Shown here piece after piece: positions 8,234 through 16,186 of a DNA stretch of 42,713 nt. A program made the translations under genes and the position numbers. Position 1 is the stretch's first letter; every line of letters starts with the position of its first letter. The notes under the pieces were generated by a model, which saw only the letters and a list, made by a program, of their open reading frames with translations, made no database searches and was not told the origin of the DNA. Source of the stretch: an uncultured Alphaproteobacteria bacterium (GTDB lineage Bacteria > Pseudomonadota > Alphaproteobacteria > HIMB59); contig CACKOX010000010.1 in assembly GCA_902601865.1 (NCBI GenBank), positions 1 to 42,713 of the forward strand. The letters are read 5' to 3'.

Positions 8234-8294
8234 TTATCAACAGACTATAATGCTTTTTTTACACATGATTCTTTATTAGTAATAAGATTCCATA
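8222..8294 (+). promoter_or_regulatory. Putative ccrM promoter and leader with two GANTC sites
   Basis: A perfect -10 hexamer TATAAT is at 8246-8251. A weak -35 candidate (TTATCT, 8222-8227) lies 18 bases before it. The predicted start near 8258 gives a leader of about 37 nt that holds two GATTC sites (8267-8271 and 8286-8290). Both match GANTC, the recognition sequence of CcrM. TTATCAACA (8234-8242) is one base off the DnaA-box consensus and lies in the promoter spacer; TTATCTACT at 8222 is a weaker copy. Methylation-sensitive GANTC sites in the ccrM leader are known in Caulobacter; operation here is inferred from position only. Confidence 0.5.
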
Positions 8295-9359
8295 GTGTTA
8301 AAACAAAATAATCTTTACCTGGGTGATTGCATTGATCTATTTGAAAAAGTTGAAGACCATACTATAGACTTAATCTTTTTAGACCCCCCTTACAATTTGC
8401 AACTAAATAAAGTTTTAACAAGACCAAACCACTCCATTGTCAATGGAGTAACTCAAGATTGGGACAAATTTGATAATTACGCTAGCTATGATGAATTTAC
8501 CCTTTCATATTTACGTGAGTGTAAAAGAGTTTTAAAACCAGATGGTGGATTATGGATTATAGGGTCTTATCACAATATATTTAGAATTGGGAAAATTCTT
8601 CAAGATCTAAACTTTTGGATTTTGAATGATGTAATTTGGGCTAAATCAAATCCTTTACCAAATTTCAGAGCAACAAGACTTACAAATGCTCATGAAACTC
8701 TTATATGGTGTTCAAAAAAACCTAAGTCAAAATACCAATTTAATTATCACACTTTAAAAGTTGCAAACGAAGATAAACAAGAGAGAAGTATTTGGAATTT
8801 TCCGATTTGTTCAGGTAAAGAAAGAATCAAAAATAAAACAAACCAAACAGCCCACCCTACCCAAAAACCTTTGGCTTTAATGAAAAAAATAATACTTCAG
8901 TCGTCAATTCAAGGAGATCTAATTTTAGAACCATTTGCGGGCACGGCAAGTTTTTGTGCTGAGGGAAAATATTTAGGTAGAAATTATATAGGTTTTGAAA
9001 AGGATATAGATTATTTTAATTTAGCTGAAAAAAGATTAAAAAAAATTAAATCTCTAAAAAATAACTTATTAGAAGTTAATGAAAAAGATAAACCAGTTCA
9101 AAAAATACCTTTCGCAAGTTTAATTGATAATGGTCACTTAAAACCAGGATCTTCACTTTATAGTAATAACAAAAACTATAAAGCTACTGTACTTCCAGAT
9201 GGAAGTATAACATACAAAAATGATAGAGGATCAATTCATAAAATAGCTGCAAAAGTAAATAAGACATCGAGTTTTAATGGATGGGATTTCTGGCATTACG
9301 AGGATAAAAAAAAGAATTTAATATCTATAGATATGATAAGAAAAAAGATGAGAGGTTAG
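8295..9359 (+). CDS. ccrM: Cell-cycle DNA adenine methyltransferase CcrM (GANTC)
   Basis: This 354-residue beta-class N6-adenine methyltransferase has motif IV DPPYNLQL at residues 30-37 and the AdoMet motif LEPFAGTASF at 211-220, the order of the beta class. The TRD-like middle contains TAHPTQKPLAL. The C-terminal ~80 residues (270-350) form the RAMA-type extension that distinguishes CcrM from HinfI-type enzymes, ending in FNGWDFWHYE. Length matches Caulobacter CcrM (358). It is expected to methylate the adenine in GANTC behind the replication fork and so report replication state. The start is GTG (8295), with no visible ribosome-binding site. The last codon overlaps convergent mutY by 4 bases. 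Confidence 0.93.
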   Translation: MLKQNNLYLGDCIDLFEKVEDHTIDLIFLDPPYNLQLNKVLTRPNHSIVNGVTQDWDKFDNYASYDEFTLSYLRECKRVLKPDGGLWIIGSYHNIFRIGKILQDLNFWILNDVIWAKSNPLPNFRATRLTNAHETLIWCSKKPKSKYQFNYHTLKVANEDKQERSIWNFPICSGKERIKNKTNQTAHPTQKPLALMKKIILQSSIQGDLILEPFAGTASFCAEGKYLGRNYIGFEKDIDYFNLAEKRLKKIKSLKNNLLEVNEKDKPVQKIPFASLIDNGHLKPGSSLYSNNKNYKATVLPDGSITYKNDRGSIHKIAAKVNKTSSFNGWDFWHYEDKKKNLISIDMIRKKMRG

Positions 9360-10354
9360 CTAAGTATTTTTTTAAATAATGTCGGTAAAGCAAGTTCTTT
9401 TGTTTTTATCTTTTCGATCCATACTGTATTAGCAATTTTTAATTTTTTTTGATTTAATTTATAAACGTTAACTTGAAAAAGGTTATTTGTAATTACAAAT
9501 TTAAAACTTTTAATCTTCTCTTTTTTTTTTAATTTTATATTTGATATAAATTCTTCATCCAAATTTGAGGGTAAATGGATAAAATTTTTGTAAAATTTAA
9601 ATTTTGGTTTTTTTATAAAACAAATGTGTAAAGGAGAGTTTAATATATAGAAGTCTATTTTCTTATTAATTTTTTTAGTATTTTGATTATTTTCAAATTT
9701 TTGAAAAGCTGATTTACAAAAATTAGAAAATTTACATTTATCACAATTAGGATTATTTTTTTTACAAATTATTGAACTGAAATCCATCATAGACTCAGCT
9801 AAAGTTCTATAGGAAATCTTTTTTTTACAAGCCAAACTTAATATATTTTCAATTTCTTTATCTTTAAATTCAGCACCAGATATTCTTTCTACTAATCTTT
9901 TTACATTTACATCAATAGGGAATGCTTTTTGGTTATGGCCTATAGCTAATATTGCACTTGAAGTGTATGTACCAACACCAGGTAAAGAAATTAGCGAATC
10001 CCTATTGTCTGGTAAGACTCCATTAAATTTATTGTTAATAATTCTTACTGCTTTGAATAAATTTACTGCCCTGTTGTAATAACCTAAGCCTGACCAAACT
10101 TTGAGTAATTGTTCTAATTTTTTATTTTTAAAGGAATTAAAACTTGGAAAAATATTTATTATTTCTAATATTTTATTTTCTACTGTTTTCACAGTAGTTT
10201 GTTGAAGCATAATTTCTGATAAATAAGTTAGATATAAATCTCTATTTCTTCTCCAATATAAGTTTCTTTGATTTTTTTTAAACCAATGTAGGATTAAGGG
10301 AATAAATTTATTTTTATGAAAAAACTCTCCAAGCTCAATGATATTGCTTTTCAT
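9356..10354 (-). CDS. mutY: A/G-specific adenine DNA glycosylase
   Basis: This base-excision repair enzyme removes adenine opposite 8-oxoguanine. The helix-hairpin-helix domain shows LSEIMLQQTTV with the catalytic glutamate E47, the HhH loop LPGVGTYTSSAI (124-135), and the catalytic aspartate D148 in PIDVNVKRL. The 4Fe-4S cysteines C197, C204, C207 and C213 are in the correct C-x6-C-x2-C-x5-C spacing. The C-terminal NUDIX-like domain is short and Lys/Phe-rich, ending at 332 residues. The 5' end overlaps the divergent DUF721 gene by 39 bases if both ATGs are correct; the first ~12 residues lie outside the conserved domain, so a later non-ATG start is possible. Confidence 0.92.
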   Translation of the reverse strand: MKSNIIELGEFFHKNKFIPLILHWFKKNQRNLYWRRNRDLYLTYLSEIMLQQTTVKTVENKILEIINIFPSFNSFKNKKLEQLLKVWSGLGYYNRAVNLFKAVRIINNKFNGVLPDNRDSLISLPGVGTYTSSAILAIGHNQKAFPIDVNVKRLVERISGAEFKDKEIENILSLACKKKISYRTLAESMMDFSSIICKKNNPNCDKCKFSNFCKSAFQKFENNQNTKKINKKIDFYILNSPLHICFIKKPKFKFYKNFIHLPSNLDEEFISNIKLKKKEKIKSFKFVITNNLFQVNVYKLNQKKLKIANTVWIEKIKTKELALPTLFKKILS

Positions 10355-10768
10355 CTAGTTAATAAAGTAAATAAAAAAAAACTAAAAATAAATACTCTTC
10401 TTCTTAAAAATTGGGATTATATTTTTGGTAAAAATAATAAATTTGTTAAATTAAAAAAAACTATAATTAATAATAAAATAGAATCTGTTATCTTTGAATT
10501 TAGAGTGAACCCTAGTAAATCATTTGAGATGCACTCAAATACAAATGAAATTATTATAAAAATAGAGGAAGTGACTGGAGCAAGAGTAAATAAAATCGTA
10601 TTTTTTCAAGACCTTTCTCATAGTAATTCAAAGTTTGATAATAAAACTAACTTATCCAACAAAGCTTCTGGAAAAACTCTTAATAATCAAAAATTTAATG
10701 ATATAAAAGATCAAGAAGTAAGATCTATTTTTGAAAATATTAATAAAAAGTTATATGAGAATAATTAG
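10316..10768 (+). CDS. DUF721 / DciA-like protein
   Basis: This 150-residue basic protein has an N-terminal domain (LNDIAFHLVNKV then LLLKNWDYIFG at about 27-37) that resembles DUF721, the family that includes the helicase loader DciA. The conserved tryptophan in the LxxxW motif is present. The central part ends with TGARVNKIVFFQ, matching the usual C-terminal strand. The last ~45 residues are Asn/Lys-rich and probably disordered. A gene of this family between mutY and a dsbA-like gene, followed by smc, is the standard alphaproteobacterial order, which supports the call. A role in loading DnaB is known for some members; it is inferred here. Confidence 0.75.
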   Translation: MKKLSKLNDIAFHLVNKVNKKKLKINTLLLKNWDYIFGKNNKFVKLKKTIINNKIESVIFEFRVNPSKSFEMHSNTNEIIIKIEEVTGARVNKIVFFQDLSHSNSKFDNKTNLSNKASGKTLNNQKFNDIKDQEVRSIFENINKKLYENN

Positions 10769-11372
10769 TTTAATACTTGTTTGGGGAGTGCTTTTCTTAA
10801 ACTCAGCAACATCGAAAGATTACGAATATAAACAATATATTGATGACAATAATATAAAGCCTTTAATTGAGTCATTAGAGGAAAATACGGTTGATATAAT
10901 TGAGTTTTCTTCATTTAGCTGTTCGCATTGTGCTGAATTTCATAACCAAACACTTCAAGAATTAAAAGAAAGCAGTGTATACAAGAATATTAATTTTTAC
11001 TTAATTGACTTTCCATTAAACCAAGCTGCTTTTTACGCAACAATAGTAGCAAATTGTAACGAAGGTATTCGTCCAAGCTATGTCGACTCTGTTTATGAAA
11101 ACTATGATGTTTGGACAAAAGCAAATTCGGGAGAAGAGATAATTGAATTACTCAATAGTTATGGATTACAACATGGACTTGGAGATGAAGAGTTGCAATC
11201 CTGTTTAAAAGATGAGGACTCCCACAACAGACTTTTATCTCTACAAGTTGATGCTCAAAACATTTTTGGAGTTGAGAGCACACCAACATTTTTAATTAAT
11301 GGAGAAAAAGTTCAAGGCAATAGGCCAGCTTCAGAATTTATAAAAATAATTAAAAAAAAATTGAATAATTAA
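10755..11372 (+). CDS. DsbA-family thiol:disulfide oxidoreductase
   Basis: This periplasmic thioredoxin-fold protein is of the DsbA/DsbG-like type common in alphaproteobacteria upstream of smc. I start it at the ATG at 10755, which gives a compact signal peptide (hydrophobic residues 3-18) and a 14-base overlap with the upstream gene. An in-frame ATG 24 bases earlier adds eight residues and cannot be excluded. The active site is C56-S-H-C59 in FSSFSCSHCAEF, preceded by the usual helical insertion region downstream. The cis-proline loop is in GVESTPTFLING. Mature length is about 185 residues. It probably introduces or isomerises disulfides in exported proteins. Confidence 0.88.
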   Translation: MRIISLILVWGVLFLNSATSKDYEYKQYIDDNNIKPLIESLEENTVDIIEFSSFSCSHCAEFHNQTLQELKESSVYKNINFYLIDFPLNQAAFYATIVANCNEGIRPSYVDSVYENYDVWTKANSGEEIIELLNSYGLQHGLGDEELQSCLKDEDSHNRLLSLQVDAQNIFGVESTPTFLINGEKVQGNRPASEFIKIIKKKLNN

Positions 11373-11373
11373 T

Positions 11374-13974
11374 TTGTTATCTTTAGATAAACTCTCAATT
11401 AAAGGTTTTAAATCTTTTGTTGAGCCTACAGATTTTGAGATAAAAAATGGGCTTACTGGCATTGTAGGTCCTAATGGTTGTGGAAAGTCAAATATTGTTG
11501 AGGCAATTAGGTTTGGTTTGGGAGAGGTCTCTGCTAAACAGCTTCGTGGTAAAGAAATTGATGATTTAATTTTTAATGGAACTGATAACCGTCCATCATG
11601 GAATATTGCAGAGGTAGGATTATTTGTGAATATTGAAGGAAGCGATTTAGAAAATAAATTTGAGTCCAAACAATTAGAAATTGCCAGGAAGATCTGGAGG
11701 GGAGAGGGAACAAATTCCTTTATAAACGGTAAAGAGGTTAGATTAAAAGATATACAATTACTTTTTGCAGATGCATCTACATCAGCAAGATCTACTTCTA
11801 TAGTTAGCCAAGGAAGAATAGGAGCTATTACTCAGGCTAAACCAGAAGATAGGAAAATGGTTTTAGAGGAAGCTGCAGGGATATTAGGTTTACAGTCTAG
11901 AAGGCACGATGCAGAGTTAAGGTTAAAAGGTGCTAACAATAATTTACTCAGAGTAGAAGATGTGATTGAGACATACGAAGAACAATTAGCTATACTTAAA
12001 AAGCAAGCTAAGGAAGCAGAAAGATTTAGAAATATATCAACATTAATCAAAAATGCTGAAGCTTCAGTGTTTTTTGTTAAGAGAAACGAACTTCAACTTA
12101 TTATTGAAAAACTGAATGAGGAAAAAGATAAAATTAAAATTAAGCTTGCTGACTTTCAAGGTGATGTATCAATCCAAGATCAAGCATATGAGGATTTAAA
12201 AGTTAAAATTCCCCCAATGAGAGAAAAATCTTACTCATTGAATAGTGAACTTGATAGATTGAATATGACTGTAGAAAATCTAAAACAAGAAGAATTGCGT
12301 TTTGAAGAACATAAAATAAATCTAGAGCATCGAGTAAAACAACTAAACCAAGATTTGCAAATCGAACAAAAACAATTTGAAGATACCAATAATAAAATTA
12401 AGACAATAAAAAAAGATATTGAAGATTTGTCTTCTAAGAATTTTGAGGCAGAAAATCGTGACAAACCTATAAATCAATCTGATAAAAGTTTACTAAATAA
12501 TATTTCCTTTGATAAAAAATATGAAAATGCAGTAGCTGCTATTTTTGGTAAAGAGCTTTTAGCATCACTTGAGCCAGATGATATATATTATTGGAGTGAG
12601 CATTTAGGAGATAACGCTACAAAAAAATTTAATTTTATTTGTGAGTTAGCTTCAAATGTTATGAAAGCCCCAAAACAAGTAATTAATAAACTTAAAAATG
12701 TAGCAATCGTATCAACAAAAAAAGAAGGAACAGAAAATCATAGTAAAATAGATATCGGTCAAGCTATTGTTGATTTAGAGGGTAATTTGTGGAGATGGGA
12801 TGGCCTTTTTATTTCAAGTAGCTATGAAGCAAATATTTCTACAATCCTCTCAGAATTAAAGGAAAAGAGACTGAATGATCTCAAAAAGCAAATTATTGAA
12901 TGGGACAGAATTTTAGAAGTCACAAATCAGAAAACTGAAGATTTAAATCAAAGAATAAAAACTACAAAGGAAGAATTAGAAGTATCCGAGAATAATCCAG
13001 TAGATATTGATAGTAAAAGACAGTTTTTACTAAATAAAATTAATCAACTAGATGGTGAAAAAAAACTTTTTGACAATGAATTACAAGAACAAGAAAATCT
13101 TTTAGAAAAACTCTCCAAAGAGTTGAGAAGTAAAGAACAAAATTACTCAGTTGTTAAAGAGGAGTTAATTCGAAAAGAATCGGAGATTTCAAATTATTCA
13201 AATAACTTAGCTCAGCTCACACAATCTTGTAGAGAAAAAATAAATGTCGATTTATTAAATTTAGAAAATGAAGTAGAAAAATTTAAGAAAGATGAAGATT
13301 TAGAGACTGCAGAAAAAAGAGTTTCAAGATTGAATGCTGAAAGAGAGAGAATTGGTGCTGTAAATTTACTTGCTGAAGATGAATATGTTAAATTAAGAGA
13401 AAAAGTTGATGAAACGATCAAAGATAAAAATGAGATTCAAGAGTCTATTGAAAAGCTTCACGAGGCAATAAATAAAATTAATAAAGAGGGTGTCACAAGG
13501 TTAAAAGATGCTTTTAAAATTGTTAATGAAAATTTTGAAAGACTCTTCACCAAATTATTTGGTGGGGGGAAAGCTTATTTAAAACTTATACAAAATGACG
13601 AAGACCCACTAAATTCAGGCTTAGAGATATTCGCAAGTCCTCCTGGAAAGAAAATGCAAAATATAACTCTTTTATCAGGGGGTGAGCAGGCATTGACTGC
13701 GATTTCTTTATTATTTGCTGTATTCATGGCGAACCCCTCTCCTTTTTGTATATTAGATGAGGTTGACGCTCCCTTAGATGACAATAACGTTGATAGATTT
13801 TGTAGTATGGTTGAGGAAATTTCTGAAAAAGTGCAAACTAAATTTATAATTATTACCCATAATCGAATGACCATGTCTAGAGTAGACAGACTTTATGGAG
13901 TTACTATGCCTGAAGAAGGAATTTCTCAAATAGTCTCTGTTGAATTAGAAGAAGCAGTAAAGTACGCTGAATAA
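11374..13974 (+). CDS. smc: Chromosome segregation ATPase SMC, short-arm form
   Basis: This is a complete SMC of 866 residues. It has the N-terminal Walker A GPNGCGKSN (32-40), the hinge at about 375-485 and the C-terminal signature LLSGGEQAL (766-774), with Walker B CILDEVDAPLDD (792-803). The coiled-coil arms (about 175-360 and 490-700) are roughly 190-210 residues each, against about 300 or more in typical ~1150-1190-residue bacterial SMCs. Both head halves and the hinge are present, so this is a shortened design rather than a truncation. The start is TTG at 11374, right after the dsbA-like stop, and leads into the standard KLSIKGFKSF. The stop overlaps atpI by one base (TAATG). Confidence 0.94.
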   Translation: MLSLDKLSIKGFKSFVEPTDFEIKNGLTGIVGPNGCGKSNIVEAIRFGLGEVSAKQLRGKEIDDLIFNGTDNRPSWNIAEVGLFVNIEGSDLENKFESKQLEIARKIWRGEGTNSFINGKEVRLKDIQLLFADASTSARSTSIVSQGRIGAITQAKPEDRKMVLEEAAGILGLQSRRHDAELRLKGANNNLLRVEDVIETYEEQLAILKKQAKEAERFRNISTLIKNAEASVFFVKRNELQLIIEKLNEEKDKIKIKLADFQGDVSIQDQAYEDLKVKIPPMREKSYSLNSELDRLNMTVENLKQEELRFEEHKINLEHRVKQLNQDLQIEQKQFEDTNNKIKTIKKDIEDLSSKNFEAENRDKPINQSDKSLLNNISFDKKYENAVAAIFGKELLASLEPDDIYYWSEHLGDNATKKFNFICELASNVMKAPKQVINKLKNVAIVSTKKEGTENHSKIDIGQAIVDLEGNLWRWDGLFISSSYEANISTILSELKEKRLNDLKKQIIEWDRILEVTNQKTEDLNQRIKTTKEELEVSENNPVDIDSKRQFLLNKINQLDGEKKLFDNELQEQENLLEKLSKELRSKEQNYSVVKEELIRKESEISNYSNNLAQLTQSCREKINVDLLNLENEVEKFKKDEDLETAEKRVSRLNAERERIGAVNLLAEDEYVKLREKVDETIKDKNEIQESIEKLHEAINKINKEGVTRLKDAFKIVNENFERLFTKLFGGGKAYLKLIQNDEDPLNSGLEIFASPPGKKMQNITLLSGGEQALTAISLLFAVFMANPSPFCILDEVDAPLDDNNVDRFCSMVEEISEKVQTKFIIITHNRMTMSRVDRLYGVTMPEEGISQIVSVELEEAVKYAE

Positions 13975-14207
13975 TGGACAATAATGAAGAGCCTGACAAA
14001 CAACCAAAGATGCAAGGTCTTAGCTTTGCATATAGAATCTCAACAGAGTTGTTAGGTGCCTTAATAGTTTCTGTTATTATAGGTTTACTGATAGATAAGA
14101 TGTTTGACAGTAAACCCATTGGGTTAATAACATTGATAATACTGGGTTTTTTTGCTGGTTTGCTGAATATTTACAGGCTTATACGTCGCATAGAAAATCC
14201 CAAATAA
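13974..14207 (+). CDS. atpI: ATP synthase accessory protein AtpI (alpha type)
   Basis: This 77-residue protein has a charged N-terminus (to about residue 20) and two predicted membrane helices (about 25-43 and 50-67), with the AtpI hallmark GLLIDKMFDSKP between them and a basic end (RLIRRIENPK). AtpI helps assemble the c-ring in other bacteria. It is the first gene of the F0 cluster, before atpB, exactly as in other alphaproteobacteria. The ATG shares one base with the smc stop codon, so F0 may be partly co-expressed with smc. Confidence 0.88.
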   Translation: MDNNEEPDKQPKMQGLSFAYRISTELLGALIVSVIIGLLIDKMFDSKPIGLITLIILGFFAGLLNIYRLIRRIENPK

Positions 14208-14225
14208 ATCTGTTTTATTACTTTC

Positions 14226-14978
14226 ATGGCCAAAGGCGAAAGTCCCCTTAAACAGTTTGAAATTCAACCCATAATAGACATTAATCTGTTTGGATTAGAT
14301 ATTTCATTTACCAATTCTGCTTTATGGATGACTGTAACGACTGCATTTATACTGATATTTTTTACTGCACCTTTTTTAAAATCAAAAAAAACAAATTCTG
14401 TAAGTGATCTTTACCCGTCTAGGATGCAAGTTGCAGCAGAACTAGGATTTAGTTTTATTAATAGTTTGCTAAATGACACAGTTGGCAAAGAAGGGAAGAA
14501 GTACTTTTCCTTAGTATTTACTTTATTTATGTTCATTCTATTTGGTAATCTTTTTGGAATGATCCCCTATAGTTTTACCTTTACTAGCCATATTATTGTT
14601 ACGCTTGCACTTGCCATGGGTGTTTTTATTTTTGTTACTGTTTTAGGTTTTGTAAAACATGGAGTGAAGTTTTTTAGCTTCTTTGTAATTCCTGGTTTAC
14701 CTATTTATATGCTCCCTCTCCTCATACCAATAGAAATAATTTCTTACTTATCTAGACCTATAAGTTTATCTGTTCGGCTTTTTGCTAATATGCTTGCTGG
14801 TCATACTTTATTAAAAGTTTTTGCGGGTTTTGTATCTGCTTTAGGAGTTTTTGGAATTCTGCCATTAGTATTTATAATTGCCTTAACAGGTTTAGAAATA
14901 TTAATAGCATTTTTGCAAGCATATGTCTTTGCGATATTAACATGTTTGTATATTAACGACGCTTTACACTTACACTAG
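14226..14978 (+). CDS. atpB: ATP synthase F0 subunit a
   Basis: This 250-residue integral membrane protein has several hydrophobic helices. The essential arginine is in the SVRLFANMLAGHTL segment of the penultimate helix bundle, followed by the FLQAYVFAILTCLYINDALH ending typical of AtpB. It forms the proton half-channels next to the c-ring in the inner membrane. The ATG at 14226 has no clear Shine-Dalgarno, in contrast to the next gene. The order atpI-atpB-atpE-atpF'-atpF, with F1 genes elsewhere, is characteristic of alphaproteobacteria. Confidence 0.96.
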   Translation: MAKGESPLKQFEIQPIIDINLFGLDISFTNSALWMTVTTAFILIFFTAPFLKSKKTNSVSDLYPSRMQVAAELGFSFINSLLNDTVGKEGKKYFSLVFTLFMFILFGNLFGMIPYSFTFTSHIIVTLALAMGVFIFVTVLGFVKHGVKFFSFFVIPGLPIYMLPLLIPIEIISYLSRPISLSVRLFANMLAGHTLLKVFAGFVSALGVFGILPLVFIIALTGLEILIAFLQAYVFAILTCLYINDALHLH

Positions 14979-14986
14979 ATGTACAT

Positions 14987-14994
14987 AAGGAGGT
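14987..14994 (+). promoter_or_regulatory. Strong ribosome-binding site of atpE
   Basis: AAGGAGGT lies 4 bases before the atpE ATG (14999). It is an essentially full anti-16S match, rare in this window, where most starts have no visible Shine-Dalgarno. The c subunit is needed at about ten or more copies per complex, so the site probably sets its higher translation rate within the operon. Confidence 0.8.
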
Positions 14995-14998
14995 AAAT

Positions 14999-15226
14999 AT
15001 GGAACTAGTTGAAGGACTTAAATATTTAGGTGCAGGTTTAGCCGTGATTGGTGTGATCGGTGCTGGTATTGGTATTGGTAATGTTTTTGCTGCATTTATT
15101 ACAGCTGTTGGAAGAAACCCAGCTGCAAGAAATGAAGTCTTTACCATGACAATGTTGGGTTTTGCCCTAGTTGAAGCTATTGCTTTATTCGCATTAGTTA
15201 TAGCCTTAGTAATATTATTTTCCTAA
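14999..15226 (+). CDS. atpE: ATP synthase F0 subunit c
   Basis: This 75-residue hairpin of two transmembrane helices has a glycine-rich first helix (GAGLAVIGVIGAGIGIGNVF), a polar loop with R39-N40-P41 that contacts F1, and the ion-binding carboxylate E59 in GFALVEAIALFALV. The absence of the Gln/Ser/Thr sodium ligands near the first helix and around E59 suggests proton coupling. The monomers form the rotor ring. A very strong Shine-Dalgarno precedes it, and another precedes atpF'. Confidence 0.97.
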   Translation: MELVEGLKYLGAGLAVIGVIGAGIGIGNVFAAFITAVGRNPAARNEVFTMTMLGFALVEAIALFALVIALVILFS

Positions 15227-15230
15227 GGAG
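15225..15230 (+). promoter_or_regulatory. Ribosome-binding site of atpF'
   Basis: AAGGAG overlaps the TAA stop of atpE (15224-15226) and lies 12 bases before the atpF' ATG at 15243. The overlap of stop and Shine-Dalgarno favours reinitiation by ribosomes finishing atpE. Confidence 0.65.
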
Positions 15231-15242
15231 ATTAAGTAACTT

Positions 15243-15701
15243 ATGCCTCAATTAGAGCAAGTAGAATTTTTTATTTCTCAGCTTTTTTGGCTGGGTGTAT
15301 TTTTTGTAATACTGTTTTCAGTACTAACATATATAACACTCCCTAAAATTAGAGCTTTTTTGAACCAAAGAGATGATTTTGTTAAATCACATATCTCTAA
15401 ACAAGATGAATTAATCAAAAAAGCTGAGTCAATAATTGAAAACTATGAGGCTAAGCTAAAAGAAGCTAAAAACCAAGCATCAGAGATAATAAATGATGCA
15501 AAAGATAAAGCTCTTCAAGAAAGCGAGACTTTAATTAAAGCTACTGAGGAAAAAATACAACAAGAAATTAGGCAAACTGAGGAAAGAGTGACTAAAGAAA
15601 AAGATTTAGCCATATCAGAGCTAAATGTCCAACTTAAAGACTCAGCTACTAATTTTATCTCTAAAGTAACCAAAATAGAAAAAGGTAATATTACTATTTA
15701 A
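15243..15701 (+). CDS. atpF': ATP synthase F0 subunit b'
   Basis: This 152-residue peripheral stalk subunit has one N-terminal membrane helix (about 10-32) followed by a long charged helix rich in Lys, Glu and Ala (FLNQRDDFVKSHISKQDELI onward). The two different b-type genes in tandem, b' then b, are typical of alphaproteobacteria and photosynthetic bacteria, where they form a heterodimeric stator. The b' identity is assigned from position directly after atpE and from the short N-terminus before the helix. Its stop overlaps the start of atpF by one base (TAATG). Confidence 0.92.
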   Translation: MPQLEQVEFFISQLFWLGVFFVILFSVLTYITLPKIRAFLNQRDDFVKSHISKQDELIKKAESIIENYEAKLKEAKNQASEIINDAKDKALQESETLIKATEEKIQQEIRQTEERVTKEKDLAISELNVQLKDSATNFISKVTKIEKGNITI

Positions 15702-16186
15702 TGAGTTATTTATTTTCAGATCCTAAGTTTTGGCTATTAATTTCATTTATAGTTTTCGTGATTTTGATGATTAAACCATTTAAAAGTATGATGATAGGTG
15801 GTTTAGACTCAAAAATTGAAGAGATTAAACAAAATATAGATAAGTCTCTTGAGTCTTTTACAGAAGCTGAAGAGAAACTCAAAGATGCAGAAAAAAGGAC
15901 TTTAGATTTGTCTAATAAAGTTGATGAAATCATTTCTAATGCTAAGTCACAAGCAGAGTCTATTTCTAAAAATATAATTGATAAGACAAGGCAAACTGTA
16001 AAATCAAAAGAAAAGAATTCTATAGATCGGATTAAACAAATTGAGCTGTCTGCTATCCAATCTATTAAAAGTCAGGCCTCAATTGAATTGAATGCCATTA
16101 TAAAAAATTATTTTTCAAATTTATCTGATGAGAATAGAACTAAAATATTGAATAATAGTGTAATTGACCTTAAATCAGTTAATTAA
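15701..16186 (+). CDS. atpF: ATP synthase F0 subunit b
   Basis: This 161-residue second b-type stalk subunit has an N-terminal membrane helix (SDPKFWLLISFIVFVILMI, about residues 6-24), then a long predicted coiled coil (SKIEEIKQNIDKSLESF and onward). Together with b' it holds the F1 alpha3beta3 ring static against F0. It ends the F0 cluster; no F1 genes follow. The last codons overlap the end of the convergent lipoprotein gene by 8 bases, leaving no room for a terminator between them. Confidence 0.93.
   Translation: MSYLFSDPKFWLLISFIVFVILMIKPFKSMMIGGLDSKIEEIKQNIDKSLESFTEAEEKLKDAEKRTLDLSNKVDEIISNAKSQAESISKNIIDKTRQTVKSKEKNSIDRIKQIELSAIQSIKSQASIELNAIIKNYFSNLSDENRTKILNNSVIDLKSVN

Noticed and set aside
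11374-13974. smc as a truncated pseudogene because of its length
   Set aside because: Both ATPase halves, the hinge and the signature motif are intact in one frame; only the coiled-coil arms are short.
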